Assembly (NCBI GenBank): GCA_023406985.1
Contig: JAEXTK010000089.1
Coordinates: 1-34,924, forward strand
Origin: Spirochaetota bacterium
GTDB taxonomy: Bacteria > Spirochaetota > Spirochaetia > Treponematales > Breznakiellaceae
Direction: 5' to 3'
DNA: 34,924 nt
The notes beneath the pieces are model-generated. The model made no database searches, had not been told where the DNA came from, and saw only the letters and a list, made by a program, of their open reading frames with translations. This document shows, piece after piece, positions 15,050 to 23,442 of the stretch (the stretch's first letter is position 1; each line of letters opens with the position of its first letter). The translations under genes and the position numbers were made by a program.

Positions 15050-15760
15050 TCAGGACTTGGCTTTCGCGGGTGCCTTGCGTCCGGCCAGCCGGTACCGCAC
15101 GTAGGTGCCGAACCCGAGGGCGGCCCAGAGGATCATCCAGGAAGCCCCGAGCGGATTCGCCGCGAAGCTTGAAGTGGACGCGAGCAGCACGTGGACGAGG
15201 ATGAGGGCCGTCGCGATCACGACGAGGTTGTGGACCTCCCGCATGCGGGGATAGGTGAGCTTCAGGGCGCCGTAGACGCCGTCCTTGAACCGCTTGAAGA
15301 CCGGCATCTTCATCCAGAACGTGTTCGCCATGAGGAAGGCGGCGAGCAGCACCGCGATGAGGAAGAGGATGAGGGCGATCTGGCCGAACACGGCCTGGAC
15401 GGTGGCGTCGCTGAAACCGACTCCGTACAAGAGGGCGTTCCACGCCGAATCGCCGCCCTCGGCCGGTTGCGTCCCCTCCAGGAGACCCACCTTGAGCATC
15501 CGGTGGAACGCCGCCACGACGAGGCCGAGGACGGCCATGGTGCCGTGGAAGGAGATCAGTCCCTTGGTCCCGAGCGCTTCCACCGCCAAGCGGGGCTTCG
15601 CCGCGAGGAAGAACTGGTTCACGAAGATGGTGAACGCGATCGTTCCGAGGAGCATGGACAGCGAATAGGGAGTCGACCCCCAACCGAATTTCCCGATATA
15701 GAGTGCCGCGGGGACGAGGAGCGTCGCCGCGTATAACGAAATAAATAGTATACGCTTCAT
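15050..15760 (-). CDS. Ferric-reductase-like transmembrane haem protein
   Basis: This is a 236-residue integral membrane protein with about six hydrophobic helices. Two histidine pairs have the spacing of a bis-haem b ferric-reductase-like domain: FHGTMAVLGLVVAAFHRML (about residues 72-90) and VHNLVVIATALILVHVLL (about 172-189). In each pair the histidines are 13-14 residues apart in adjacent helices. No FAD/NADPH-binding domain is fused or neighbouring, so it needs a separate electron donor or has a YedZ/MsrQ-like role. I cannot choose between these. There is no Shine-Dalgarno. A -10-like TAGAAT ends six bases before the ATG, which suggests a leaderless message separate from carB. Confidence 0.78.
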   Translation of the reverse strand: MKRILFISLYAATLLVPAALYIGKFGWGSTPYSLSMLLGTIAFTIFVNQFFLAAKPRLAVEALGTKGLISFHGTMAVLGLVVAAFHRMLKVGLLEGTQPAEGGDSAWNALLYGVGFSDATVQAVFGQIALILFLIAVLLAAFLMANTFWMKMPVFKRFKDGVYGALKLTYPRMREVHNLVVIATALILVHVLLASTSSFAANPLGASWMILWAALGFGTYVRYRLAGRKAPAKAKS

Positions 15761-15766
15761 GTCGGA

Positions 15767-15795
15767 ATTCTAATCCTTTGTTCCGCCGGAAGCAA
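15767..15795 (-). promoter_or_regulatory. Predicted promoter of the ferric-reductase-like gene
   Basis: TTGCTT (15790-15795) and TAGAAT (15767-15772) on the minus strand are 17 bp apart. The -10 ends six bases before the ATG, so transcription would start at or next to the start codon. Confidence 0.45.
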
Positions 15796-15810
15796 CATCA
15801 TTTCTTTCGT

Positions 15811-15835
15811 CCGCCGCGAGGGCTCGCCGCGGCGG
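15811..15835. terminator. GC-rich hairpin after carB, possible terminator
   Basis: CCGCCGCG (15811-15818) pairs with CGCGGCGG (15828-15835) around a nine-base loop just after the carB stop. No T-run follows on the minus strand, so intrinsic termination is uncertain. Confidence 0.35.
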
Positions 15836-15851
15836 GCCCCCGCGGTCGCTC

Positions 15852-18800
15852 CTACCGGTATTCCTCCCAGGCCCGGATCTCCACCTCCTGCTCCTTCCGA
15901 TAGGCGAGGGCGTCGGTGAACTGCTTGGCGACCTTGATGTTGGTGAAGAGGGGCACGTCGTAGTCCACCGCCATGCGGCGGATGAGGTAGTCGTTCTTGA
16001 GCTCGGTCTCGCGGTTGTTCTTGGGCACGTTGATCACCATGTCGACCTCGCGCTTTTTGATCATCGTCGCGATGTTGGGCTCCTTGGCCTCCAGCGGCCA
16101 GTTGAGGGCCGTCGCCGCCACGCCGTTCACCGAGAGGAACTTGGCCGTCCCGCGCGACGCGTAGAGCTCGTAGCCCATCTCGCGGAGCTTCTTGGCCGAA
16201 TCGAGGAATTCTACCTTGTCCTCTATGGGGCCGGTGGAGAGGAGGACCCGCTTCTTGGGTATCCGGTATCCGACCGAGAGCATGGCCTTGAGGAAGGCGT
16301 CGTCGAGGTCCGTCCCGATGCAGCCGACCTCGCCCGTGGAGGCCATCTCGACGCCGGCGACCGGGTCGGCTCCGTGGAGCCGGGAGAAGCTGAACTGGGC
16401 CGCCTTGACGCCGACCCAATCCAGCTCCAGCGCCGAGGCGGGCGCCTTCTGGACCGGCTCGTCAAGCATGGCCCGGGTGGCCATCTCGATCATGTTGACG
16501 CGGCTCACCTTGGAGCAGAAGGGGAAGCTCCGGCTCGCGCGGAGGTTGCACTCGATGACGCGCACCCGGTTCCGCTGCGCGAGGAATTGGATGTTGAAGG
16601 GCCCCGTGATATCGAGGGCCCGCGCGATGCGCTCGGCGATCTTCCTGACCTTGCGTATCGTCTCGATGTAGAGCCGCTGCGGGGGGATGACGACCGTCGC
16701 GTCGCCGGAGTGGACGCCCGCGTTCTCCACGTGCTCGGTGATGGCGTGGAAGAGGATCTCTCCCCGCTTGGCGACGGCGTCGATCTCGATCTCCTTGGAG
16801 TTCTCCACGAACTTGGAGATGACGACCGGGTGCTCGGCGGAGACTTCGGCGGCCATCCCGAGGAAGCGCTCCAGGCGCTCGTCGTCCCAGGCCACGTTCA
16901 TCGCGGCGCCCGAGAGCACGTAGCTCGGCCTGATGAGCACGGGGTAGCCGACCTGCGCCGCGAAGGACGCCGCCTGGGGGAGGTCGGTGAGCTCCTTCCA
17001 GTCCGGCTGCTCCACCTCGAGTTCGTCCAGGAGGGCCGAGAACTTGTGGCGATCCTCCGCCATGTCGATGGACTTGGGCGTGGTGCCGAAGATGACCGCC
17101 CCCGCGTCGTAGAGCTTCACGGCGAGGTTGTTGGGGATCTGGCCGCCCATGGAGAGGATGAGGCCGTCGGGCCGCTCCCGCTCGTAGATGTCGAGCACGC
17201 GCTCGAGCGAGAGCTCTTCGAAGTAGAGCCGGTCGCACATGTCGTAGTCGGTGCTCACGGTCTCGGGGTTGCAGTTGACCATGATGGTGTGGCGGCCCAG
17301 AGACCGGGCCGTGTTCACCGCGTTCACGCAGCACCAGTCGAACTCCACGCTCGACCCGATGCGGTAAGAGCCCGAGCCGAGCACCATGACGCCGCGGCCG
17401 GAGGGGGCCGTGTCGTCCGTGGCCGCGCTTCCGGCACCGTAGGTCATATAGAGGTAATTCGTCTTGGCCGGATACTCGGCGGCCAGGGTGTCGATCTGCT
17501 TGACGGCGGGCCGGATGCGGTATTCCTCGCGCAGCGAGCGGATGCGGTTCTCGGACGCTCCGACGAATTCGCCGATGCGCGCGTCGGAAAAGCCAGCCCG
17601 CTTGGCCCGCAAGAGTAAGTCGCGGTCCAATAGGACCGAGCGGTCGGGCGGGACGGGCGCCCGGGCGGCGGCCGCGGCCTCCGACCCGACGCCGAGGGCG
17701 CGGATCGTCTTCTCCGCGTCCAGGGCGTTCGCCATCTTGGAGAGGAACCAGCGATCGATCTTGGTGAGCTTGTGGATCTTGTCCACGGACCAGCCCTCGG
17801 CGAGCGCCCGATAGATCGCGAACACGCGGCGGTCGGTGGGCTTCACGAGGGCTTCCTTGAGGTTGCGGAAGGAGGCGCCGAGGAGGGCGTCGTCGCCGGC
17901 GAGGCCCGGGGCGCCGATGCCGGTCATCCGTAGCGCCTTCTGGAGGGCCTCCTCGAAGCTGCGGCCGATGGACATGACCTCGCCGACGGACTTCATCTCG
18001 CTCCCGATGCGGACGTCCACGTTCTTGAACTTGGTGAGGTCCCAGCGCGGCACCTTGACCACGCAGTAATCCAAGGCGGGCTCGAAGCAGGACTTGGTGA
18101 CGCGGGTGATCCGGTTCTCGATGTCGATGAGCGAGTGCCCGAGCGCGAGCTTGGCCGCCACGAAGGCGAGCGGGTAGCCGGTGGCCTTGGAGGCGAGGGC
18201 GGAGCTCCGCGAGAGGCGCGCGTTCACCTCGATGATGCGGTAATCCTCGGAGTGGGGGTCCAGGGCGTACTGGATGTTGCACTCGCCCACGATGCCGAGG
18301 TGGCGGATCACGTCGAGGGCCACGCGGCGCAGTTTGTGGTATTCGGAGTCGGTGAGGGTCTGGGAGGGGGCCACGACGATACTCTCGCCGGTATGGATAC
18401 CGAGCGGATCGAAGTTTTCCATATTGCAGACGGTGATGCAGTTGTCGTAGCGGTCCCGCACCACCTCGTACTCGATCTCCTTCCAGCCGCCGAGCCATTC
18501 CTCCACGAGGACCTGCGGCGAATGGGAGAAGGCTCGGTCGCACCGTCTTCGGAGCTCGGCCTCGTTCTTGCAGAGGCCCGATCCGGAGCCGCCGAGGGCG
18601 TAGGCGACGCGGACCATCACCGGGTAGCCGATCGTCTCGGCCGCCTCCACCGCGGCTTCGGTGCTGACGGTCGCGATGCTCCGCGGCGACTTGGCCCCGA
18701 TCTCGTCGAGCCGCTTCACGAAGAGTTCGCGGTCCTCGGTATCCTCGATGGACTTCACCGGCGTGCCGAGCACCTGGACTCCGTACTTGTAGAGGGTTCC

Positions 18801-19121
18801 GTCGCGGTCCAGGGCGACGCCGCAGTTGAGCGCCGTTTGTCCCCCGAAGGAGAGGAGGATACCGTCGGGCCGCTCCTTCTCGATCACCTTGGCGACGTAT
18901 TCGGGGGTGACCGGGAGGAAGTAGGTGGCGTCGGCCATACCCTCGCTCGTCTGGATCGTGGCGATGTTCGGGTTGATGAGGACCGTCTTGATGCCCTCTT
19001 CCCGGAGGGCCTTGAGCGCCTGGGAGCCCGAATAGTCAAACTCGCCCGCCTGCCCGATCTTGAGGCCGCCGGAGCCGAGCACGAGAACCTTGGTCAGGGA
19101 CGCAGCGCCGTTCGCCTTCAA
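15852..19121 (-). CDS. carB: Carbamoyl phosphate synthase large subunit
   Basis: This subunit makes carbamoyl phosphate from bicarbonate, two ATP and ammonia delivered by CarA, feeding pyrimidine and arginine synthesis. The 1089-residue protein shows the duplicated architecture. A first half starts KVLVLGSGGLKIGQAGEFDYSG, with its ATP-grasp near 130-320 (VEEWLGGWKEIEYEVVRD, FDPLGIHTGES, EVNARLSRSSALASK). A second half starts GVMVLGSGSYRIGSSVEFDW near residue 580, with KFVENSKEIEIDAVA and ECNLRASRSFPF. An MGS-like allosteric domain closes the protein (about 950-1089). All core motifs look intact. The ATG overlaps the carA stop by four bases (ATGA), so translation is probably coupled. Confidence 0.97.
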   Translation of the reverse strand: MKANGAASLTKVLVLGSGGLKIGQAGEFDYSGSQALKALREEGIKTVLINPNIATIQTSEGMADATYFLPVTPEYVAKVIEKERPDGILLSFGGQTALNCGVALDRDGTLYKYGVQVLGTPVKSIEDTEDRELFVKRLDEIGAKSPRSIATVSTEAAVEAAETIGYPVMVRVAYALGGSGSGLCKNEAELRRRCDRAFSHSPQVLVEEWLGGWKEIEYEVVRDRYDNCITVCNMENFDPLGIHTGESIVVAPSQTLTDSEYHKLRRVALDVIRHLGIVGECNIQYALDPHSEDYRIIEVNARLSRSSALASKATGYPLAFVAAKLALGHSLIDIENRITRVTKSCFEPALDYCVVKVPRWDLTKFKNVDVRIGSEMKSVGEVMSIGRSFEEALQKALRMTGIGAPGLAGDDALLGASFRNLKEALVKPTDRRVFAIYRALAEGWSVDKIHKLTKIDRWFLSKMANALDAEKTIRALGVGSEAAAAARAPVPPDRSVLLDRDLLLRAKRAGFSDARIGEFVGASENRIRSLREEYRIRPAVKQIDTLAAEYPAKTNYLYMTYGAGSAATDDTAPSGRGVMVLGSGSYRIGSSVEFDWCCVNAVNTARSLGRHTIMVNCNPETVSTDYDMCDRLYFEELSLERVLDIYERERPDGLILSMGGQIPNNLAVKLYDAGAVIFGTTPKSIDMAEDRHKFSALLDELEVEQPDWKELTDLPQAASFAAQVGYPVLIRPSYVLSGAAMNVAWDDERLERFLGMAAEVSAEHPVVISKFVENSKEIEIDAVAKRGEILFHAITEHVENAGVHSGDATVVIPPQRLYIETIRKVRKIAERIARALDITGPFNIQFLAQRNRVRVIECNLRASRSFPFCSKVSRVNMIEMATRAMLDEPVQKAPASALELDWVGVKAAQFSFSRLHGADPVAGVEMASTGEVGCIGTDLDDAFLKAMLSVGYRIPKKRVLLSTGPIEDKVEFLDSAKKLREMGYELYASRGTAKFLSVNGVAATALNWPLEAKEPNIATMIKKREVDMVINVPKNNRETELKNDYLIRRMAVDYDVPLFTNIKVAKQFTDALAYRKEQEVEIRAWEEYR

Positions 19122-20347
19122 TTGGAGCCTCCGATCGCGGCTTTCGCCTTCGGCGCCGCGTTACGAACAGAATCCCGGGTCTCGCCCGCCGGCAGGAAGG
19201 GGGCCTCATCGGGCGGCAACCCCGCCCGCTCCCGCACCTGGGTCAGGAACCGATCGATGAGGAACTCGGTATCCCGGGGCCCCGGACACCCCTCGGGATG
19301 GAACTGGACGGCGGAGAAGAGGCCGTTCGTCGACCGCACGCCTTCGATGGTTCCGTCGTTGCCGTTCACGAACCAGCTTTCCCAGCCGGCGGGCAGCGTA
19401 TCGCCGCGCACCGCGTAGCCGTGGTTCTGGCTCGTGATGTAGCACCGCTTCGTGCCGACCTCCACGCAGGGCTGGTTCTGTCCGCGGTGGCCGTAGGGCA
19501 GCTTATAGGTGTCCGCGCCGGCGGCCAGGGCCATGAGCTGGTTGCCGAGGCAGATGCCGAAGACCGGTCTCGTGCCCGCGATCGCCCGCCTGACGGTGGC
19601 GATGGTCTTGCCGCACGCCTTGGGATCGCCGGGGCCGTTGGAGAGGAAGATGCCGTCGTAGTCGAGCCCCGCGAGGTCGTGGTTCCACGGCACGCGGATC
19701 ACCTCTACTTGACGGGCCACGAGGCAGCGCAGGATGTTCGCCTTGGCGCCGCAGTCGATGAGCGCTACCCGGGGAGCGCGTTTTCCCCCGACGGGCGGGG
19801 CGGGATAGACCCGCACGTCCTTGGGCGACACGTCGGCGACGGGGTGGGAGAGGTCCCCCGAGTCGAAGGTGACGTCGCGCGTGCCGTCGACGAGGATCTT
19901 GCCGCGCATCACCCCGTGTTCGCGGAGGCGTTCGGTGAGGGCCCGCGTATCGATCCCCGCGAGGGCCGGCACGTTGTTCCGTTCCAGCCAGAGGGAGAGC
20001 GAGCTCTCGCTCGCGAAATGGCTCGGGTCCTCGCAGATTTCGGATACCACGAAACCGGATACCTGCACGCGGTCGGATTCGAAATCGAGCGGTATACCCC
20101 GCTCATCCAGCCGGATTTCCCCGGTCTTGGGATGGAGCGGGACGCCGTAATTGCCCATCATCGGATAAGTGGCGACGAGGATCTGGCCGCGGAAACTGGG
20201 ATCGGTGAGGGATTGCGGATAGCCCGCCATGCCCGTCGTGAAGACCACTTCTCCCGCCTGGGACCTCGGCTTGCCGAAGGCCCATCCCGCGAATTCGGAC
20301 CCGTCCTCCAGGACGAGCCGAGCCGGCGTCACTTTTTTCTTCACCAT
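19118..20347 (-). CDS. carA: Carbamoyl phosphate synthase small subunit (glutaminase)
   Basis: This subunit releases ammonia from glutamine and channels it to CarB. The 409-residue protein has the CarA N-terminal domain (LVLEDGSEFAGWAFG, FTTGMAGYPQSLTDPSF, TYPMMGNYG) and a class I glutamine amidotransferase domain. The nucleophile cysteine is in FGICLGNQ, with QNHGYAV and the His-Glu pair in VQFHPEGCPGP. The frame is open upstream to 20413, but GGGAGGT just before the ATG at 20347 marks the real start MVKKKVTPARL. The C-terminal tail after about residue 375 is a little long and low in complexity. The gene heads the carAB transcript, with a promoter at 20398-20426. Confidence 0.96.
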   Translation of the reverse strand: MVKKKVTPARLVLEDGSEFAGWAFGKPRSQAGEVVFTTGMAGYPQSLTDPSFRGQILVATYPMMGNYGVPLHPKTGEIRLDERGIPLDFESDRVQVSGFVVSEICEDPSHFASESSLSLWLERNNVPALAGIDTRALTERLREHGVMRGKILVDGTRDVTFDSGDLSHPVADVSPKDVRVYPAPPVGGKRAPRVALIDCGAKANILRCLVARQVEVIRVPWNHDLAGLDYDGIFLSNGPGDPKACGKTIATVRRAIAGTRPVFGICLGNQLMALAAGADTYKLPYGHRGQNQPCVEVGTKRCYITSQNHGYAVRGDTLPAGWESWFVNGNDGTIEGVRSTNGLFSAVQFHPEGCPGPRDTEFLIDRFLTQVRERAGLPPDEAPFLPAGETRDSVRNAAPKAKAAIGGSN

Positions 20348-20397
20348 GGACCTCCCACCGGAGACGGCGCTCAACGGCCACCGAACGGCGTGGTCAG

Positions 20398-20426
20398 ATA
20401 CTATGCGCGCCATGATTATGTTTCAA
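20398..20426 (-). promoter_or_regulatory. Predicted carAB promoter
   Basis: TTGAAA (20421-20426) and TAGTAT (20398-20403) on the minus strand are separated by 17 bp. Transcription would start near 20391 and give a leader of about 45 nt, too short for a PyrR-type attenuator. Confidence 0.5.
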
Positions 20427-20483
20427 GGTGGGAGATAAAAAATAAAGTGGGCAAAATCAATTTTTCCTGCTATTTTCCTTTGT

Positions 20484-20562
20484 TGATCGATTCAAATGAG
20501 CATTTTTTACATTTTTCATTCCTAATATTGGTTCGGTCGACCCTAGTTGTGATCGATTCAAA
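20484..20562. repeat. 13-bp direct repeat TGATCGATTCAAA, two copies
   Basis: Exact copies lie at 20484-20496 and 20550-20562, 66 bp apart. That is close to six helical turns, upstream of the predicted carAB promoter. Each contains the palindrome ATCGAT. They may be sites for a regulator of carAB, but nothing in the window identifies it. Confidence 0.5.
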
Positions 20563-20586
20563 AGATGGCAGCATGCCGCGCGATTC

Positions 20587-20603
20587 GCGGACGGGCCGTC
20601 CGC
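20587..20603. repeat. Inverted repeat GCGGAC-N5-GTCCGC
   Basis: A perfect 6-bp stem lies between the lipoprotein gene and the carA control region. The hairpin at 20629-20646 is next to it, and together they may end lipoprotein transcription. No T-run follows. Confidence 0.3.
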
Positions 20604-20628
20604 ATGGCCGAACGGCCCGCGCTTCCCG

Positions 20629-20646
20629 CCGGTTCCCGGAAACCGG
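20629..20646 (-). terminator. Hairpin directly after the lipoprotein stop codon
   Basis: CCGGTT and AACCGG form a six-base-pair stem with a six-base loop, starting one base past the stop codon. There is no U tract, so it may be a rho-dependent end or an mRNA-stabilising hairpin. Confidence 0.35.
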
Positions 20647-20647
20647 T

Positions 20648-21523
20648 CTATGCCTCGAATTCGGAGAACGGGATGGCGTAGGATCCCAACAACACGTTGG
20701 CGTCGTCGTACACCTTGATCGTGATCACCTCGTCGCCCAATACGAAGCCCTCGGGATCGTCTTCCGCCTCAAGATCGAGATCCTTGAGGGATTCCGCGTA
20801 CGCGAAGGACACGATGAACTTCGCGCCGAGCCCGTCGTCTCGCCTGACGGAAACGGCGAAGCCCTCGGCGAGGGAGACGGACACGTCCACGTTACCCGTA
20901 ACGTCCTCGGTGGACGACCCGAAGGTATAGTCGAAGTTCATGGATACGTCGCTTTTTTCGACGGCCTTACCGGTGATCGCGTATTCGTGGAACCCGCTAC
21001 CGTCGTCGATCGTGTAGGTGATTCCGTTGAAAATTCCCGTGACGTCCCATACGAACGACATCGCCATGAGATCGTTGTAGGTCGTGTTCGGCGAGGGCGT
21101 CCAACCCTGATCCGGGGCGGTCATGGTGGCCGTATCGGAGCCGGAGAGGGTCATGGTGCCGGCACCGACGGTTCCGGAGAAGTTGATCGGGATCGTCTGG
21201 GTATTGGTCCCCCGCGCGCCCAAGGCCCCGCCCTTGGCCGCGAACTTCGTGGAGAAGCGCGCCTTCGGGGTCGCGAAACTCTCCGGTGCGTCCGTATCCG
21301 TGTTGTCGTCGATCGCGGCGGTGACGGCCTGCTGCGCGCCGATGAAGAGGGCGAGGGCGGCGGATTGGTCGGCCGGATAGGTGGTGGCCCCGCTCGCGGC
21401 GAGGTCGCTCGCGCTGCCCATATCGGGCGCGACAGGTCCCGCGTCGCCGCCGCCGTCGATACTACAGTTTATGAGCGCCAAAGCGACCGCGACCGCCAGG
21501 AATAAGGACAAGACTTTCTTCAT
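20648..21523 (-). CDS. Predicted lipoprotein, function unknown
   Basis: This is a 291-residue protein with a clear lipoprotein signal: MKK, a hydrophobic run, and the lipobox LINC at about residues 16-19, so Cys19 would carry the lipid. The mature part starts with a flexible Gly/Ser/Asp-rich linker. It continues as alternating hydrophobic and polar segments typical of beta-sheet (TIPINFSGTVGAGTMTLSG, KSDVSMNFDYTFGSS, TGNVDVSVSLAEGFAVSV), without cysteines or recognisable catalytic motifs. I do not recognise the family. The frame extends upstream to 21577, but AGGAGGTG before the ATG at 21523 fixes the start. A 12-bp palindrome (TTATC-AC-GATAA, 21571-21582) lies about 50 bp upstream and may be a control site. 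Confidence 0.8.
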   Translation of the reverse strand: MKKVLSLFLAVAVALALINCSIDGGGDAGPVAPDMGSASDLAASGATTYPADQSAALALFIGAQQAVTAAIDDNTDTDAPESFATPKARFSTKFAAKGGALGARGTNTQTIPINFSGTVGAGTMTLSGSDTATMTAPDQGWTPSPNTTYNDLMAMSFVWDVTGIFNGITYTIDDGSGFHEYAITGKAVEKSDVSMNFDYTFGSSTEDVTGNVDVSVSLAEGFAVSVRRDDGLGAKFIVSFAYAESLKDLDLEAEDDPEGFVLGDEVITIKVYDDANVLLGSYAIPFSEFEA

Positions 21524-21570
21524 AGGCACCTCCTGCCAATTATGTAGGAATGTATCCTTTTTAGGAGGTG

Positions 21571-21582
21571 TTATCACGATAA
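21571..21582. promoter_or_regulatory. Palindrome TTATC-AC-GATAA upstream of lipoprotein gene
   Basis: A perfect 5-2-5 inverted repeat lies between the YbaK-type gene and the lipoprotein gene. A weak promoter (GTGATA, 17 bp, TACATT on the minus strand) would overlap it. It is a possible operator, unproven. Confidence 0.3.
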
Positions 21583-21644
21583 ACCGCCGCGAGAGCCGCC
21601 GTATCGGCGTTCTCCCGCGGGTCGCGGGCCGGCTGGCGGGTCGC

Positions 21645-22121
21645 CTAGATGAGATCGGCGAGGGCGGCTCCCGCCGCCAGCGCGAGGTCCGCGGGGGAGA
21701 GGAGCACCTGGAGGCCCCGCCTGCCCGCGCTCACGGAAATGCGCTCGAAGACCAGGGACGTTTCGTCGAGGTAGGTGGGGAGTTTCTTCTTCATGCCGAT
21801 GGGCGAACAGCCGCCGCGGATGTATCCCGTGAGCGGTTCCAGTTCCCTGAGGGGCAGGGGAACGGCGGCCTTGTCCCCCGCGGCTTTCGCGGCCTTCTTG
21901 AGGTCGACCTCGCAGGGACCGGGGATGACGCACACGAAGGGCCCCTTCCGTTCGCCGCGGAGCACGATGGTCTTGAACACCGTATCCCCTTCCAAGCCCG
22001 CGGCCGCGGCGGCGCGGGCGGCCGAAAGATCTTCCTCGTCCACGGGATACGAGCGCGCTTCGAACGCGATTCCCGCCGCCTCCAAGAGCCGTATGACGTT
22101 GGTCTTTTCCATGATGGCCAT
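21645..22121 (-). CDS. ybaK: YbaK/EbsC-family aminoacyl-tRNA deacylase
   Basis: Members of this family hydrolyse mischarged Cys-tRNA(Pro) or related tRNAs, an editing function in trans to prolyl-tRNA synthetase. The 158-residue length fits. Visible family features are DTVFKTIVLRGE with the conserved lysine near residue 50, the strand FVCVIPGPCEVDLKKAAKAAG, and the loop GYIRGGCSPIGMKKKLPTYLDET, then a VSAGRRGLQVLLSP strand. The gene begins 21 bases after the flavodiiron protein gene on the same strand and is probably cotranscribed, although a functional link is not obvious. No clear Shine-Dalgarno is visible, and the ATG at 22112 is an alternative start. Confidence 0.9.
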   Translation of the reverse strand: MAIMEKTNVIRLLEAAGIAFEARSYPVDEEDLSAARAAAAAGLEGDTVFKTIVLRGERKGPFVCVIPGPCEVDLKKAAKAAGDKAAVPLPLRELEPLTGYIRGGCSPIGMKKKLPTYLDETSLVFERISVSAGRRGLQVLLSPADLALAAGAALADLI

Positions 22122-22142
22122 CCGGGGCGGCGGAGAGTCCGG

Positions 22143-23357
22143 TCAGGCGCCCTTCACCGCCCGCGCGAGTTCGCGGCCCTTGGCTTCCAGTTCCGCGAGG
22201 TCGGACGCGGAGGGAGCGCCCGCCCATTCCTTGGATTCCACGCTCGTCCACTTGAGGCCTTCCAGGGCGGCCTCGTATTCCTTCTTCGCGCCGCCGACCC
22301 AGCCCCAGCTGCCGATGCGGAGCACCGTCTTGCCGTGGACGTGCTTGCGCTTCATGATATCGATGGCGTAGGCCATGGGCGGGAACATCGCGTATTCGTA
22401 GGTCGGCATGGCCAGGACGAGGCCCGCGCTCTTGTACGCGTCGGCGAGCACGTAGGAGACGTCCTCGTTCGGGACGCGGTGGATGGAGTAGGGGACGCCC
22501 TCGGCTTCGATGCCGCGGATGACGGCGTCCAGGCCCTTCCGGGTGTTGCCGTACATCGAGCCCCAGACGATCGCGATCTCCTTTTCGGCCGGTCCGTTCA
22601 TGTAGGACGCGTACCGCAAGTAGCGTTCGACGATCTTCATCGGTTCCTTGCGCCAGACGATGCCGTGGCTCGGCGCGATGCATTTGATCGTAAGCCCCTC
22701 GAGCTTCTTGACCGCCCGTTCGACGAAGGGGGAGAAGGAAGAGACGATGTTCGCGTAGTACCGCAGGGATTCCTTCTCGAAGAAGGCATGCTCGGCCTCA
22801 TCGAACTGGTCGTCGAAGACGCGGTCGCCGAGCTTGCCGAACGACCCGAAGGCGTCGCAGGCGAAGAGGGTGCCGGAAACGGGTTCCCAGGTGACCATCG
22901 TCTCGGGCCAATGGACGTTCGGCGTCTCCACGAAGTGGAGCACCGTACCCGCGCCGAGGTCCAGGGTGTCCCCGGTCTTCACGGAACGCAATCCATCGGA
23001 TATCTTATAGAACGATTTCACGAGCTCGATGCCTTTGGCCGTGGCGAGGATCCGTATCCGGGGGTTGAGGGCCACGAAATCTGCGAGCCAGCCGGTGTGG
23101 TCGGGTTCCAGGTGGTTGAGCACGAGGTAATCGATGTCGGTGAAGGCGACGCCTATGGATGCCAATTCCTGTTCAAGCTGCTTGGGCGCCGCGGTCCAAT
23201 CGCGTACCAAGTCGATGAGCGCGGTTTTTTCGCCTCGGATGAGGTAAGAATTGAGCGAAACGCCGTGGGGAATGGGCCAGATCCCTTCAAAGAGATCGTC
23301 GGTGTCGATGTCCGCGTGCAGGACGTACGCGGAAGCCGAAATGGGGTGGGCCTTCAT
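22143..23357 (-). CDS. fprA: Flavodiiron protein (A-type flavoprotein, O2/NO reductase)
   Basis: This cytoplasmic enzyme reduces O2 to water or NO to N2O in anaerobes, receiving electrons from rubredoxin or a reductase. The 404-residue protein has the metallo-beta-lactamase-like diiron domain with ligands in HLEPDHTGW (about residues 81-86), the VHWPETM region, CDAFGSFG and APSHGIVWR. It is followed by a flavodoxin domain with the FMN loop WGSMYGNTRKG near residue 262. All expected ligands appear present, and no rubredoxin domain is fused. The frame stays open upstream, but GAGGTT before the ATG at 23357 marks the start. It heads a two-gene unit with the YbaK-type deacylase. Its presence points to an anaerobe exposed to oxygen or NO. 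Confidence 0.95.
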   Translation of the reverse strand: MKAHPISASAYVLHADIDTDDLFEGIWPIPHGVSLNSYLIRGEKTALIDLVRDWTAAPKQLEQELASIGVAFTDIDYLVLNHLEPDHTGWLADFVALNPRIRILATAKGIELVKSFYKISDGLRSVKTGDTLDLGAGTVLHFVETPNVHWPETMVTWEPVSGTLFACDAFGSFGKLGDRVFDDQFDEAEHAFFEKESLRYYANIVSSFSPFVERAVKKLEGLTIKCIAPSHGIVWRKEPMKIVERYLRYASYMNGPAEKEIAIVWGSMYGNTRKGLDAVIRGIEAEGVPYSIHRVPNEDVSYVLADAYKSAGLVLAMPTYEYAMFPPMAYAIDIMKRKHVHGKTVLRIGSWGWVGGAKKEYEAALEGLKWTSVESKEWAGAPSASDLAELEAKGRELARAVKGA

Positions 23358-23388
23358 GGTGAACCTCGCGTCTGATAATCTTCTGTTC

Positions 23389-23394
23389 ACTATA
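23389..23394 (-). promoter_or_regulatory. -10-like TATAGT upstream of the flavodiiron gene
   Basis: A good -10 hexamer lies about 30 bases before the ATG on the minus strand. The -35 region is T-rich without a clear hexamer, which would suit an activated promoter. Confidence 0.35.
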
Positions 23395-23442
23395 CGAAAA
23401 AAAGTCGAAATTTGAAAGGTCGCGTGTTTTTGGGGAGAACTC

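Larger units (their letters stand above)
20427..20647. other. Non-coding, AT-rich stretch upstream of carA
   Basis: No convincing gene lies in the roughly 300 bp between carA and the lipoprotein gene. The part at 20430-20565 is strikingly AT-rich for this GC-rich window. It holds a 13-bp direct repeat (20484-20496 and 20550-20562). The part at 20580-20647 is GC-rich and holds several hairpins. Confidence 0.6.

Noticed and set aside
20348..20420. PyrR-type attenuator or pyrimidine leader peptide before carA
   Set aside because: The leader is about 45 nt with no terminator/antiterminator pair and no obvious short frame with a Shine-Dalgarno.
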